Origin: Hallerella sp963656065
GTDB taxonomy: Bacteria; Fibrobacterota; Fibrobacteria; Fibrobacterales; Fibrobacteraceae
DNA length: 64,000 nucleotides
Assembly: GCA_963656065.1 (NCBI GenBank)
Contig: CAVKGV010000012.1
Span: 7,912-71,911, forward strand
Direction of reading: 5' to 3'
Shown: positions 26,004 through 35,609 of the stretch, piece after piece
Layout of the letters: every line of letters begins with the position of its first letter
Numbering within the stretch: position 1 is the stretch's first letter
Position numbers and translations under genes: made by a program
Notes under the pieces: model-generated
Database searches by the model: none
What the model was told of the DNA's origin: nothing
What the model saw: only the letters and a program-made list of their open reading frames with translations

Positions 26004-28469
26004 TCACGCCTTTTTTCGGTCTGCCCAGATTTCGGTATGGAAAAGCTGCCCTTTCGAAACCCCGTATCTTTCTTCCGCCCCGATGAGTTTAGCCGCGGTT
26101 TTTAGCGAAAGCCGTCCGCGGAGCGCTTCGGTATAGAGGCGCGTCTTGTCCGCGACTTCGGATGGAGACTCTTCGAGCATTTCTAACCGGAAACGCCGAA
26201 CGCCCAGCTTGATAAAGTCGGGGACGAAGCTCAGTGCAGACTGCGGACGTTCCAGATAAAGGGTGTTGCGACATTCCGCATCGGGCAACAGGGAATGCTT
26301 GGCGCCTTTATGATCGAGAATATCGATATGGTGCTTTGAACAGATTTGCTTGCAATGGGGAAACCTTTCCGCTTTTGTCAGGTAGGCGGCATAGAGGCAA
26401 TGTTCCATATAGAATGCGGGCAGATGCACGAAGGCTGAAATTTCGAAGCGTGAACCTCCAAAGTTTCGGATAAGGTCCTCGGTCCCTTGCGCATTCAGGT
26501 CAAGCGACGGATGCAAAGTTCTTAAGCCTTGCTCGATAAACCATTCCGCAGAAAGCGAATTGGAAACGTTCAGACTGTAATCGCCTTCAATCGGAATGTC
26601 AAATTCTTGCAGGTAAATTAACGCTCCCGGATTTCGGACGAGAATAAAGTCGGGGGAAAGTTCGACAATGCGTTTTAAGTGATAGGTTTCACCTTCCTTG
26701 AGAACGCGGATGGTGGCGATTCCCGCTTGGAAACCAAAGGATCTTGCCAGTTCAAGGGATTCCCGGCAATCGACTCCCCAGTCAAAATCGAAAATGACTC
26801 GATCGATGTCTAGTCCTTTCAATCTTTCCAGTTGTCCTGGATTTCTGAGGAGAACGGAGACTTGAATTTTTTCTTCGTCTGAACTATCGTGAAATTTTTT
26901 CCTGGCATCCGCAATCAGGGTGATTCCTTTTTCCGCAAAGATTTGGGATGGCTGGTGATTGAGGCGAAGAGCGTCCAACTTTTCGACAGCGATTTTCCGA
27001 AGTTTGCGGAGAGGCTTGTCTAGGACGAAGGATTCCCCGGGAATTTCTACCTGGATTTTTTGTGCCGCATAGGCGGTTCCGCTCAGCGCGGAAAGTTCCT
27101 TTTGAATTCTTTGGAAGCTGTCTAGCGGTGTCTTGGCCTTTTCCAGGATGAAGTCGAAAGAAACGCAGACCGTATGGTTTTCCGAATCGGAAATTTCTAG
27201 CGACAGCGGTTTGCCGAAAGATCCGAAAAGGCGGATGCGGACGGGAATTTTTTTCTCGGTCTCCCGGTCGGTAAAACTTTTGCGCAAACGCTTTTCCATT
27301 GCCGGGGAATCGTTTCTGTAGGCAGACATTCCGGAACGGACTTTCGAAAAGTCAAAGGAATTTCCAAATTCCAGAATTGTTTTGCCGCCAGTGAATTTGT
27401 ACGAGAATAGACGTCCGCCCGTGGAATTTTCCTCGCCAGGATTTTCAAACAGAATGCCGTCTCCCGCTTCGACCGGGCGATTCCCTTCGATGACAATTCT
27501 GTGGCGCTCGACTTGGAGAACTTCGCCGAGAAACATTCCGTGATGGTTGGAAAAGTTGCCGTTCACGAGTGTCTGCTGGTTTACTCCGAGGAGCCAGCCC
27601 GGTCCGAGACCGCGTGAAAAGAGAACTTCAAGCGGTTCAAGTTTTTTTCCCTCCAGCGTCCCCGTATCCAACTTTTCGCGAAAGGCTTTTGCCACCGCAG
27701 CGACATATTCCGGGCTTTTCAATCGGCCTTCGACCTTGAACGATTTGACGCCGATTTCTTTCAGCGCATCCAGTTCGTCGATTGCCGAAAGATCTTGTGG
27801 GCTGAAGACGAATTTCTTTCCCTGCAAGTCGAAAGGCTTTTTATCGACGAGCATTTTATAGGGAAGCCGGCAACTTTGGGCGCATTGTCCGCGGTTTGCC
27901 GAGCGTCCTCCCAGATTTTCGCTGGTGAGGCATTGTCCGCTGAACGAAACGCAGAGGGCGCCGTGGACGAACACTTCGAGTTCCAAAGGCGTGCGCTCCG
28001 CGATTTTCCGGATGTCGAAAAGAGAAAGCTCCCTGGCAAGAACGGCTCGCTTGCAGCCTAGGCGTTCCGCCATTTTGACGCCTTCCGCGGAGGCTATCGT
28101 CATTTGAGTCGAAGCGTGAATTTCCACGTTCGGAGCGATAGTCTTGAAAAGTCTCGCAAGACCTGCATCCTGGACGATCATCGCATCGGGCTCCAGCGCA
28201 GCGATTCCTTCGATAAATTCGGGAAGGGAGTCCAGTTCGCTTTCGAAAACCAAAATGTTCATGGCGAGAAATGTTCGCACCCCGCGGATCCTTGCGTAGC
28301 GAATCATTTCACGAACGTCATCAAAGGAAAAGTCCAGCGTCCGACCGCGTGCATTCCAGTGGGGAACGCCAAAGTAAACCGCATCGGCTCCGTTCTCGAT
28401 GGCTGCATAAAACATTTCCTTGTCGCCCACGGGGAGCATCAGTTCAAATTTTTTCGCGGGACTTTTCAT
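26004..28469 (-). CDS. U32-family peptidase/RNA-modification-like protein
   Basis: Start at ATG 28469 gives 821 aa and begins right at the family's normal N-terminus (FELMLPVGDKEMFYAAIENG). An in-frame ATG at 28595 would add 42 residues without family similarity. Features are the TIM-barrel-like GADAVYFGVPHWNAR, EVFVHGALCVSFSGQC and the cysteine cluster NRGQCAQSCRLPY; another cysteine pattern appears late (ERFPHCKQICSKHH). U32 members such as RlhA and TrhP act in RNA hydroxylation, others are listed as proteases. CTAAATTTCAACC directly precedes the start. Confidence 0.85.
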   Translation of the reverse strand: MKSPAKKFELMLPVGDKEMFYAAIENGADAVYFGVPHWNARGRTLDFSFDDVREMIRYARIRGVRTFLAMNILVFESELDSLPEFIEGIAALEPDAMIVQDAGLARLFKTIAPNVEIHASTQMTIASAEGVKMAERLGCKRAVLARELSLFDIRKIAERTPLELEVFVHGALCVSFSGQCLTSENLGGRSANRGQCAQSCRLPYKMLVDKKPFDLQGKKFVFSPQDLSAIDELDALKEIGVKSFKVEGRLKSPEYVAAVAKAFREKLDTGTLEGKKLEPLEVLFSRGLGPGWLLGVNQQTLVNGNFSNHHGMFLGEVLQVERHRIVIEGNRPVEAGDGILFENPGEENSTGGRLFSYKFTGGKTILEFGNSFDFSKVRSGMSAYRNDSPAMEKRLRKSFTDRETEKKIPVRIRLFGSFGKPLSLEISDSENHTVCVSFDFILEKAKTPLDSFQRIQKELSALSGTAYAAQKIQVEIPGESFVLDKPLRKLRKIAVEKLDALRLNHQPSQIFAEKGITLIADARKKFHDSSDEEKIQVSVLLRNPGQLERLKGLDIDRVIFDFDWGVDCRESLELARSFGFQAGIATIRVLKEGETYHLKRIVELSPDFILVRNPGALIYLQEFDIPIEGDYSLNVSNSLSAEWFIEQGLRTLHPSLDLNAQGTEDLIRNFGGSRFEISAFVHLPAFYMEHCLYAAYLTKAERFPHCKQICSKHHIDILDHKGAKHSLLPDAECRNTLYLERPQSALSFVPDFIKLGVRRFRLEMLEESPSEVADKTRLYTEALRGRLSLKTAAKLIGAEERYGVSKGQLFHTEIWADRKKA

Positions 28470-28661
28470 TGGTTGAAATTTAGATAACAAATCGCTCGCC
28501 TTTTTATCTCGCCCAAACAATTGATTCTTGATTCCTGCTTGCCAATCGTTAGGCTTCAAGTCGAAATCCATCCTGCGGTCGGAATTTTGATACATCCTGT
28601 CGGATTACGTTTTTTTGAAAAACATTTCTGAAAAATAAAGTGCTATATATGGAATGTCTTT

Positions 28662-29657
28662 ATGTTTCCGTTTTTGAGGAATGTCCTTTTTAAAACCCTT
28701 GTCGCATGCAGCTTTATTGCGGCATTTTCCTTTGCGGATGGGAAAACGGAGGCTCCGGCGGATTCGCTGCCGTTTATTCGGGCCGGATGGGAACACGGGC
28801 TTTCGTTTTCCGCGGTAGTCCTTTCGCATCGTGCCCTTCGCAATTCAAAATCCTTGCACGATTGGCCGTTCTTCGCCTTTGCCACGCCGACAGGCTGGAC
28901 GTCGAATTTTAAACTCGGGATGGATTTTAACCGGGGCCTTTCTGCGAAAGGAATCGTAGGCGGAAGTCTGACTCTTTTCGGTGTGGGCGTCAAGGCGGGA
29001 ATAAAGCTCGAATTCCTGCACTTGCTTGAAGTCGGGGTCGAGACGAATGCCGGTTCCGCGATAAATTACGGAAACATAAGTACATTCATGGGAGTTTTCG
29101 ACCCAGAGAAAAAGGATTATTCGCAAGATGTCTTTATGACGGAATTTTCGTATGGCGTCCGGTATGACGCGGGAATTTCCTTGCCGCTGATGGTTGTCTT
29201 GCCGAAGTCGAAATGGACGAAAATCATTTTGCGCCCGACGGCGAGCCTTTCGTATTCCGCCTACACGGGAGCTTCCGATGGCGAAGTCTGGAAGGCCGGT
29301 GGAATGAACATGGTGAACGGTTACAATTACCAGTATGGCGGCTCGTTAATTTATATGCTCCCGTTCCGGCATTTTCCGATGGCGATGGTTTCGACTGGAG
29401 TGAAAGGCTTTTTGCATGAATCGGATTTTGACGATTGCTACCGTGCATACGATCCGGGGTTCAAGACGGTCTCGGTGACGCCGATGCTTTCCATCAAGTT
29501 AGACGAAAAGTGGAACGGTATGTTGATGGCTCCGATTTCCCGCGACAGGCGCTACCGGAATTACCGTTACGAAAGCGGCCAGGAAATTTTGCAGGAACGC
29601 GTCGGGGCGGAATGGACACTGAACGCGATCATCTTTGTCCTGACTCGAAAATTCTAA
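28662..29657 (+). CDS. outer-membrane beta-barrel-like protein
   Basis: A 331-aa protein with a signal peptide ending near AFSFADG. It shows many alternating-hydrophobic stretches, and the last residue is phenylalanine (VLTRKF), the usual outer-membrane barrel ending. No named family. It lies between the U32 gene and the tracrRNA and is transcribed convergently with the tracrRNA, which terminates just after its stop. Confidence 0.6.
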   Translation: MFPFLRNVLFKTLVACSFIAAFSFADGKTEAPADSLPFIRAGWEHGLSFSAVVLSHRALRNSKSLHDWPFFAFATPTGWTSNFKLGMDFNRGLSAKGIVGGSLTLFGVGVKAGIKLEFLHLLEVGVETNAGSAINYGNISTFMGVFDPEKKDYSQDVFMTEFSYGVRYDAGISLPLMVVLPKSKWTKIILRPTASLSYSAYTGASDGEVWKAGGMNMVNGYNYQYGGSLIYMLPFRHFPMAMVSTGVKGFLHESDFDDCYRAYDPGFKTVSVTPMLSIKLDEKWNGMLMAPISRDRRYRNYRYESGQEILQERVGAEWTLNAIIFVLTRKF

Positions 29658-29660
29658 ATG

Positions 29661-29751
29661 AAAAAACGAAAGAGGGCGACGCTTGCGCGCCGCCCTAAAT
29701 GTTTTCACAACGGAATAATCCTTATTGTGAATTGCTTTCAGATTGTTAGCT
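29661..29751 (-). ncRNA. tracrRNA of the type II-C CRISPR system
   Basis: On the minus strand, positions 29744-29725 contain AATCTGAAAGCAATTCACAA, complementary over 20 bases to the 5' part of the minus-strand CRISPR repeat. It is followed by a nexus-like segment (AAGGATTATTCC flanked by CACAA and TTGTG) and a terminator stem GGGCGGCGC-GCAA-GCGTCGCCC at 29695-29674 with a T-rich tail. A consensus promoter lies immediately upstream. The predicted length is about 90 nt. It would pair with pre-crRNA for RNase III processing and load Cas9. Confidence 0.88.
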
Positions 29752-29756
29752 TCCAT

Positions 29757-29785
29757 AATATAGTTTTTTAAAAGGATAAAGTCAA
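29757..29785 (-). promoter_or_regulatory. tracrRNA promoter
   Basis: On the minus strand, TTGACT (29785-29780) and TATATT (29762-29757) are spaced by 17 bases, giving a start near 29751, just before the anti-repeat. Confidence 0.85.
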
Positions 29786-29846
29786 CAGGAAAAATGAAAT
29801 CCGACATAAATTTTCCTTGGAAAAGAAAAATTTGGATTGTCAAATT

Positions 29847-29874
29847 TTGTCATTTTCAATGCTTATATTATAAA
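29847..29874 (+). promoter_or_regulatory. candidate cas operon promoter
   Basis: TTGTCA at 29847-29852 and TATAAA at 29869-29874, with a 16-base spacer, lie about 140 bases upstream of cas9 in an AT-rich region divergent from the tracrRNA promoter. A second -10-like TATATT is at 29960-29965. The rest of 29,786-30,012 shows no gene. Confidence 0.5.
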
Positions 29875-30012
29875 ATTTATCATTTTTCGAAATGAATTTG
29901 AAATTTGGGAAAACACGCTGAAATTCGGCAAAATGGGGAAAACTTGGCGTAAAAGTATTTATATTGAAATGTGTTAAACGTAAAATTCGTATTTTTGCGA
30001 CGGAGATCGTAA

Positions 30013-33000
30013 ATGAAAAAGATTCTAGGGCTGGATTTGGGAACGAACAGCATCGGCTGGGCCGTTGTGAATGAATCGGAAAATGACACCGAGAAATCGT
30101 CCATTGTAAAGTTGGGCGTAAGAACGATTAGTTTTGATAATTTCGTCGGTACGATATCTAAAAAAGAATGCAAGACTCCGGTCGATGATTTCAACAGCGG
30201 AAAGGGAATATCGTGCAATGCCGGGAGGACGCAAAGCCGTTCGATGAGGCGGAATCTGCAAAGGTATAAACTTCGCCGTGAGCATTTAAGAACGATTCTT
30301 AAAGAAAATGGACTTATCGACGATTCCACGGTTCTTGCGGAAAATGGAAACCGTACGACTTTTGAAACCTATCGTTTGCGCGCAAAGGCCGCAACAGAAG
30401 AAATTTCCCTCGCGGAATTTGCCCGTGTCTTGCTGATGATAAACAAAAAGCGTGGTTACAAAAGCAGTCGCAAGGCAAAATCATCGGATGAAGGAACCTT
30501 GATCGATGGCATGGCGGTGGCAAAGAAACTATACGAAGAAAACTTGACTCCGGGACAATTTGTACTTGGACTGTATGCTTCCGGCAAACGTTACAAGCTC
30601 GACTTTTACCAGTCCGACTTGCAAGCCGAATTCGATCGGATCTGGAATTTCCAAAAGAATTTCTACCCGTCTATTTTGACAGATTCGTTGAAAGAATCGT
30701 TAAGGGATAAAACGAAAAGCGCAACATGGGCCATCTGCAAAGCCCCTTTCGGCATTGTCGGAATGAAGCGGAAGTTAAAAGGTTTTGACGCGATAAAGGA
30801 AGAGTACGAATGGCGCGTCAAGGCGCTTTCAGAAAAACTCGGACTTGAAGAACTTGCTGTCGTTTTACAAAATATCAACGGGCAAAAAAACGGTTCCAGC
30901 AATTACCTGGGAAAAATCGGCGACAGAAGCAAGGAACTGTATTTCGGGCATCTGACGGTCGGCCAGTATCAAATGAACGAACTGGCAAAGAATCCCCATC
31001 ACAGTTTAAAGAATGAAGTCTTCTATCGGCAGGACTATCTCGATGAATTCGAAACCATCTGGGAAACCCAGGCCAGGTTCCATCCTGAGTTGACGCCAGA
31101 ACTGAAGCGCGAAATCCGCGACGTCGCCATTTTCTACCAGCGGCCTCTTAAATCTCAAAAAGGTTTGATCGGCATTTGCGAATTGGAAGGGCGCAAGGTC
31201 GAACGTGAAGTCGAAGGCGTCAAGAAGGTCAAATTATCCGGTCCGAAAGTGGTCCCCGCATCGTCCCCGATATTTCAGGATTTCCGAATCTGGCAGGGAT
31301 TGAACAATTTGATGCTCACGAGCAAGGAAACCGGTGACTACAGGGAATTGGATTACGGGGAAAAAGCGAAATTGTATGCGGAACTGGCGTATAAGGATTC
31401 CCTGTCGAAAGCGGAAGCGTTAAAGGTCCTGTTCGGAAAAGACTATCGGGAATACGAACTGAACTTTGAAAAGATTGAAGGCAACCGCACACAGGGAAAA
31501 CTTTTTGCCGCATATCAGGACATCATTGAAGAAAACGGTCTCGGCGAAAACAAGTTTGCCAGGATGACGGCGAAGGAGATCTTGGATGTCGTTCAAAAGT
31601 CTTTCGAAAAGTTGAACTTTGGGACGGATTTCCTGTCGTTTGATTCTTCTTTGGGTAACGGGGAAATGGAAGCTCAGCCGCTGTTTAGACTGTGGCATTT
31701 GCTGTATTCTTTTGAAGGCGATAAAACTCCTACGGGAAATGGAAACCTGATTGCAAAAATTCAGGATATTTGCAAAATGGATCAAGCTTCCGCCTCGATT
31801 TTGGCAAAGATTGTCTTTGAAGATGGCTATGGAAGTCTTTCGGCAAAGGCGATAAAGAAAATTTTGCCTTTTATGAAGCAGGGAATGAAGTACAGCGAAG
31901 CGTGCAAGTCGGCGGGTTATAACCATTCCAAGCGTTCCATGACGCGCGAAGAGCTTGAACGCAAAGTGTATAAGGATCATCTGACCGCCCTTCCCATGAA
32001 TTCGCTGAGAAACCCGGTTGTCGAAAAAATCCTGAACCAGATGGTCAACGTTGTCAATGCGATTATCGATGCTTATGGAAAACCGGACGAAGTTCGAATC
32101 GAGCTTGCCCGGGAATTGAAAAAGAGCTCCAAGGAACGCAAGGAGATGGCTGACGCCATTAAGGAAAGTACCGCCAAGTATGAAGAATACCGGAAAATCC
32201 TTGTCAAGGAATTCGGCATAGAACGTCCGAGCAGGAACGACTTGCTCCGCTACCGACTATACAAGGAGCTGGAATCCAACGGGTATAAAACCCTCTATTC
32301 CAATACGTACATCTCCAAGGAAAAATTGTTCACGAAAGACTTTGACATTGAACACATTATTCCGCAGGCGAAACGTTTTGACGACTCTTTTGCCAACAAA
32401 ACCCTCGAAGCCCGCCAGATAAATATCGAAAAAAGCAATTCGACTGCATTTGATTTCATTCAGGCGAAGTATGGCGAAAAATATGCGGAAGAATATAAGC
32501 AGCGCATCGAGAAAATGGAAAACATCGGCAGGGCGAAACGCGCAAACCTGCTGATGCGTGAAGCGGATATCCCGACTGGTTTTATCGATCGCGACTTGCG
32601 CGAATCTCAATATATCGCCAAGAAAGCGCGTGAAATGCTGGAAGATGTGGTGAAGTTTGTCGTGCCGACGACGGGTTCCATTACGGACAGGCTTCGCGAA
32701 GACTGGCAACTTGTCGATGTGATGCAGGAGCTGAATTGGGATAAATACGACAGGCAGGGATTGACCGAAATTTACAGCGACAAGGATGGACGGCAGATTC
32801 GTAAAATCAAGGATTGGACAAAGCGCAACGATCATCGCCACCATGCCATGGACGCTTTGACGATTGCGTTTACAAAGCGCAGCTACATCCAGTATCTGAA
32901 CCATTTAAATGCGCGGGTCCCGAAAGGAAAGGAAGAAATCATCGATCTTTCGGAATATGACTTGTCCAACGTAGATCCCAAGGATGTAAAAAAGATAGAA

Positions 33001-34206
33001 GCATCCATTGGAGCGAAAGAACTTTACCGGAACGGCAAAGGCAAGCTCTGCTTTAAACCTCCCATGCCGTTAGACGAGTTCAGGGCAAGGGCCAAGGAAC
33101 AGCTGGAAAGTACGCTGATTTCTATCAAGGCGAGGAACAAGGTCGTCACCCGGAATACGAATGCGAGCAAGGGGAAAAACGGGAAGATAAACCGCCAGCA
33201 GACATTGACGCCGCGCGGACAACTGCACAACGAAAGCATCTACGGGAGCTTCCGGGAGGAAGTGGTGGTAGAGGAAAAAATCGGGAGCAAGTTTACCGCG
33301 GAAAAAATTGCGACGGTGTGCAGCGAAAAGTACCGCAATGCGCTTCTTGCCAGGTTGAAAGCCTTTGGCGGAGACCCGAAAAAAGCCTTTTCCGGCAGAA
33401 ACGCACTCTCCGTTTTCCCGATTTATCTCGATGCCCTGCGGACGGAACGCGTTCCCGAAATCGTAAAGACGAAGACTTTCCAAACGGTCTATACGATTCG
33501 AAAAGCGGTTTCTCCGGACCTGAAGATAGAGAAGGTGATAGATGGGAGGGTCCAAGGAATTTTACGGGATCGCCTGGCGGAATTCGGCAACGATCCCAAA
33601 AAGGCGTTTGACAACTTGGACGAAAATCCCATCTGGTTGAACAGGGAAAAGGGCATTTCAATTAAAAGCGTCAAGATCCGGGCGGTCAGCAATGCGGTCG
33701 CCTTGCGGAACGGTCGCGATTTTGTGCAGACGAGCAACAATCACCATGTGGCGGTGTTCCGCGATGCCGAAGGCAATCTGCAGGAAAACATTGTGTCCTT
33801 CTACGAAGCGACGCGGCGGGCGGTTCATGGCTTGCCGGTCGTGGACAGGGAATACCGAAAGGATGACGGCTGGCAATTCCTCTTTACGATGAAGCGGAAC
33901 GAATTCTTTGTATTCCCGAACGAGGAAACGGGCTTCGATCCAAAAAAAATCGATTTGCTGGATCCGGATAAGTATGCTTTGATCAGCCCGAATTTATTCC
34001 GGGTGCAGTATATTTCGAAAGTCGAATATGGAAATCAAATTGCTAGAGACTATAAATTTAGGCACCATTTAGAGACTACAGTTAAAGATGAAAAAATGCT
34101 AAGAGATAAGACTTATAGACAATATAAGACGTTAAAATTTGCAGAAAATATCGTCAAAGTTCGAGTCAACCATATCGGCCAAATCGTTTCGGTGGGGGAG
34201 TATTGA
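30013..34206 (+). CDS. cas9: CRISPR-associated endonuclease Cas9, type II-C
   Basis: A 1397-aa Cas9 with all nuclease residues in place. RuvC-I D8 lies in ILGLDLGTNSIGWAVV. An arginine-rich bridge helix lies at about 75-95 (RTQSRSMRRNLQRYKLRR). RuvC-II E697 lies in VRIELARELK. HNH H781 lies in FDIEHIIPQ, with N795 and N804. RuvC-III H944 and D947 lie in RHHAMDA. An RBS (GGAG) precedes the ATG. With cas1 and cas2 downstream and no csn2 or cas4, it is subtype II-C. The last 60 or so codons are noticeably AT-richer (AGA, CTA, TTA codons) than the rest, in the PAM-interacting region. Confidence 0.97.
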   Translation: MKKILGLDLGTNSIGWAVVNESENDTEKSSIVKLGVRTISFDNFVGTISKKECKTPVDDFNSGKGISCNAGRTQSRSMRRNLQRYKLRREHLRTILKENGLIDDSTVLAENGNRTTFETYRLRAKAATEEISLAEFARVLLMINKKRGYKSSRKAKSSDEGTLIDGMAVAKKLYEENLTPGQFVLGLYASGKRYKLDFYQSDLQAEFDRIWNFQKNFYPSILTDSLKESLRDKTKSATWAICKAPFGIVGMKRKLKGFDAIKEEYEWRVKALSEKLGLEELAVVLQNINGQKNGSSNYLGKIGDRSKELYFGHLTVGQYQMNELAKNPHHSLKNEVFYRQDYLDEFETIWETQARFHPELTPELKREIRDVAIFYQRPLKSQKGLIGICELEGRKVEREVEGVKKVKLSGPKVVPASSPIFQDFRIWQGLNNLMLTSKETGDYRELDYGEKAKLYAELAYKDSLSKAEALKVLFGKDYREYELNFEKIEGNRTQGKLFAAYQDIIEENGLGENKFARMTAKEILDVVQKSFEKLNFGTDFLSFDSSLGNGEMEAQPLFRLWHLLYSFEGDKTPTGNGNLIAKIQDICKMDQASASILAKIVFEDGYGSLSAKAIKKILPFMKQGMKYSEACKSAGYNHSKRSMTREELERKVYKDHLTALPMNSLRNPVVEKILNQMVNVVNAIIDAYGKPDEVRIELARELKKSSKERKEMADAIKESTAKYEEYRKILVKEFGIERPSRNDLLRYRLYKELESNGYKTLYSNTYISKEKLFTKDFDIEHIIPQAKRFDDSFANKTLEARQINIEKSNSTAFDFIQAKYGEKYAEEYKQRIEKMENIGRAKRANLLMREADIPTGFIDRDLRESQYIAKKAREMLEDVVKFVVPTTGSITDRLREDWQLVDVMQELNWDKYDRQGLTEIYSDKDGRQIRKIKDWTKRNDHRHHAMDALTIAFTKRSYIQYLNHLNARVPKGKEEIIDLSEYDLSNVDPKDVKKIEASIGAKELYRNGKGKLCFKPPMPLDEFRARAKEQLESTLISIKARNKVVTRNTNASKGKNGKINRQQTLTPRGQLHNESIYGSFREEVVVEEKIGSKFTAEKIATVCSEKYRNALLARLKAFGGDPKKAFSGRNALSVFPIYLDALRTERVPEIVKTKTFQTVYTIRKAVSPDLKIEKVIDGRVQGILRDRLAEFGNDPKKAFDNLDENPIWLNREKGISIKSVKIRAVSNAVALRNGRDFVQTSNNHHVAVFRDAEGNLQENIVSFYEATRRAVHGLPVVDREYRKDDGWQFLFTMKRNEFFVFPNEETGFDPKKIDLLDPDKYALISPNLFRVQYISKVEYGNQIARDYKFRHHLETTVKDEKMLRDKTYRQYKTLKFAENIVKVRVNHIGQIVSVGEY

Positions 34207-34269
34207 TTCCAAGAACGCGGACCGCAAACGCCAGGAGCCTAAAGATGTAACCTTTCCTCGGAGAATCCC

Positions 34270-35181
34270 ATGATCAAACGCACGCTTTATTTCGGGAACC
34301 CGGCCTATCTGTGCCTAAGGGACAACCAGCTTGTCGTCAAGAAGAAGGACGGCGAACCGAAAACGGTTCCTGTTGAAGATATCGGGTTTATCATCTTGGA
34401 TTCTCCGCAGGTGACGATTTCGTGCGCATTGTTGAGCTTCTTGACGGAGAACAATTGCGCGGTCATCTCTTGCGACTCCAGGCACTTGCCTTCGGGCCTG
34501 TTTTTGCCCCTTTCCGGAAATTCGCTCCAGAGCGAACGGTTCCGGTGCCAAATCGAAGCGTCTTTGCCGTTGAAGAAGCAGCTGTGGCAGCAGACCGTCC
34601 AGCAAAAAATCCTGAACCAGTCGAGCGTCCTGGAACAAAAACGGAAATGCCCGGTGAAATTCCTGCTTTCGTGTGCGGGCAACGTGCGAAGCGGGGATGC
34701 GGACAACCGGGAAGCGGTCGCGGCGGCTTACTACTGGAAACAGCTTTTTCCCCACGTGGAAAATTTTACTCGGGATCGCTTTGGCGTTCCGCCGAACAAC
34801 CTTTTCAATTACGGTTATGCGATATTGCGCGGCGTGGTCGCGCGTTCGCTTGTTGCGAGCGGATTACTCCCTACTTTCGGCATCCACCATTCCAACCGTT
34901 ATAACGCGTATTGTCTGGCGGATGACATCATGGAACCCTATCGTCCGATTGTAGATAAATTAATCGTTGAAAAAATGGATGGGATGAATGAAATTCCCGC
35001 TGAAATTTCCCGGGAATTGAAAATTAGTTTGTTAGAAATTCCTGTTCTTGATACGAAGATTGACGGAAAGCGCAGCCCTTTGATGAACGCTGTTTCCTTG
35101 ACGACGGCTTCGCTCTATCGCTGCTTTGCCGGAGAGTCGCGAAAGGTGCTTTATCCGGAGGTGCCGGATGGAGCGGTTTAG
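34270..35181 (+). CDS. cas1: CRISPR-associated integrase Cas1
   Basis: A 303-aa type II Cas1. The N-terminal beta domain opens with MIKRTLYFGNPAYLCLRDNQ; the helical catalytic domain has NLFNYGYAILRGVVARSLVA, TFGIHHSNRYNAYCLADDIM and EPYRPIVD, containing the conserved Glu, His and Asp positions. It integrates new spacers with Cas2. It starts 63 bases after cas9 and overlaps cas2 by 14 bases. Confidence 0.96.
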   Translation: MIKRTLYFGNPAYLCLRDNQLVVKKKDGEPKTVPVEDIGFIILDSPQVTISCALLSFLTENNCAVISCDSRHLPSGLFLPLSGNSLQSERFRCQIEASLPLKKQLWQQTVQQKILNQSSVLEQKRKCPVKFLLSCAGNVRSGDADNREAVAAAYYWKQLFPHVENFTRDRFGVPPNNLFNYGYAILRGVVARSLVASGLLPTFGIHHSNRYNAYCLADDIMEPYRPIVDKLIVEKMDGMNEIPAEISRELKISLLEIPVLDTKIDGKRSPLMNAVSLTTASLYRCFAGESRKVLYPEVPDGAV

Positions 35182-35500
35182 CGAGTATCGTGTTATGTGG
35201 GTTCTGGTATTTTTCGATTTGCCGACAGAGACGAAAATAGAACGGCAACGCCATAGCGAGTTCCGCAAGAACTTGTTGAAGGATGGATTTTGTCGCTTCC
35301 AGCTTTCCATCTATATGCGTCATTGTGCGTCGGTGGAAAATGCAAATGCCCATATTGCCCGGGTGAAAAGCTTTATGCCGCCGAAGGGAACGGTGAGTAT
35401 TCTCTGCATTACGGACAAGCAGTTTGGCAAAATCGAGATTTTTTACGGCAGAAAGGAAAAGCCGGTTCCTCCCGAGCCGGCACAGCTGGAGCTGTTCTAG
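35168..35500 (+). CDS. cas2: CRISPR-associated protein Cas2
   Basis: Start at ATG 35168 within the end of cas1 gives 110 aa (an earlier in-frame start would lie deep in cas1). Ferredoxin-fold Cas2 with VMWVLVFFDLPTETK, holding the conserved Asp, and a type II-like ending (YGRKEKPVPPEPAQLELF). It dimerises between Cas1 dimers in spacer acquisition. Confidence 0.94.
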   Translation: MERFSEYRVMWVLVFFDLPTETKIERQRHSEFRKNLLKDGFCRFQLSIYMRHCASVENANAHIARVKSFMPPKGTVSILCITDKQFGKIEIFYGRKEKPVPPEPAQLELF

Positions 35501-35519
35501 AAAATAAAAATGCCCCGAT

Positions 35520-35559
35520 AAAAAGAAAATCGGCCTTGAAAAAGGTCGATTTTCTTTTT
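35520..35559. terminator. long symmetrical hairpin after cas2 (bidirectional terminator)
   Basis: An 18-base arm (35520-35537) pairs with 35542-35559 around a GAAA loop, with one G:U pair. The outer parts are A-tract and T-tract, so it can terminate both cas transcription (plus) and the array transcript (minus). Confidence 0.85.
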
Positions 35560-35609
35560 ATTGAAATCTAGATCTAAATCGTTGATTTCTTTCCAGTTAG
35601 AACAGGTCT

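Noticed and set aside
35560..35609. A degenerate terminal CRISPR repeat left of the first repeat
   Set aside because: AATCTAGATCTAAATC resembles the repeat core only over a few bases; not enough to call.
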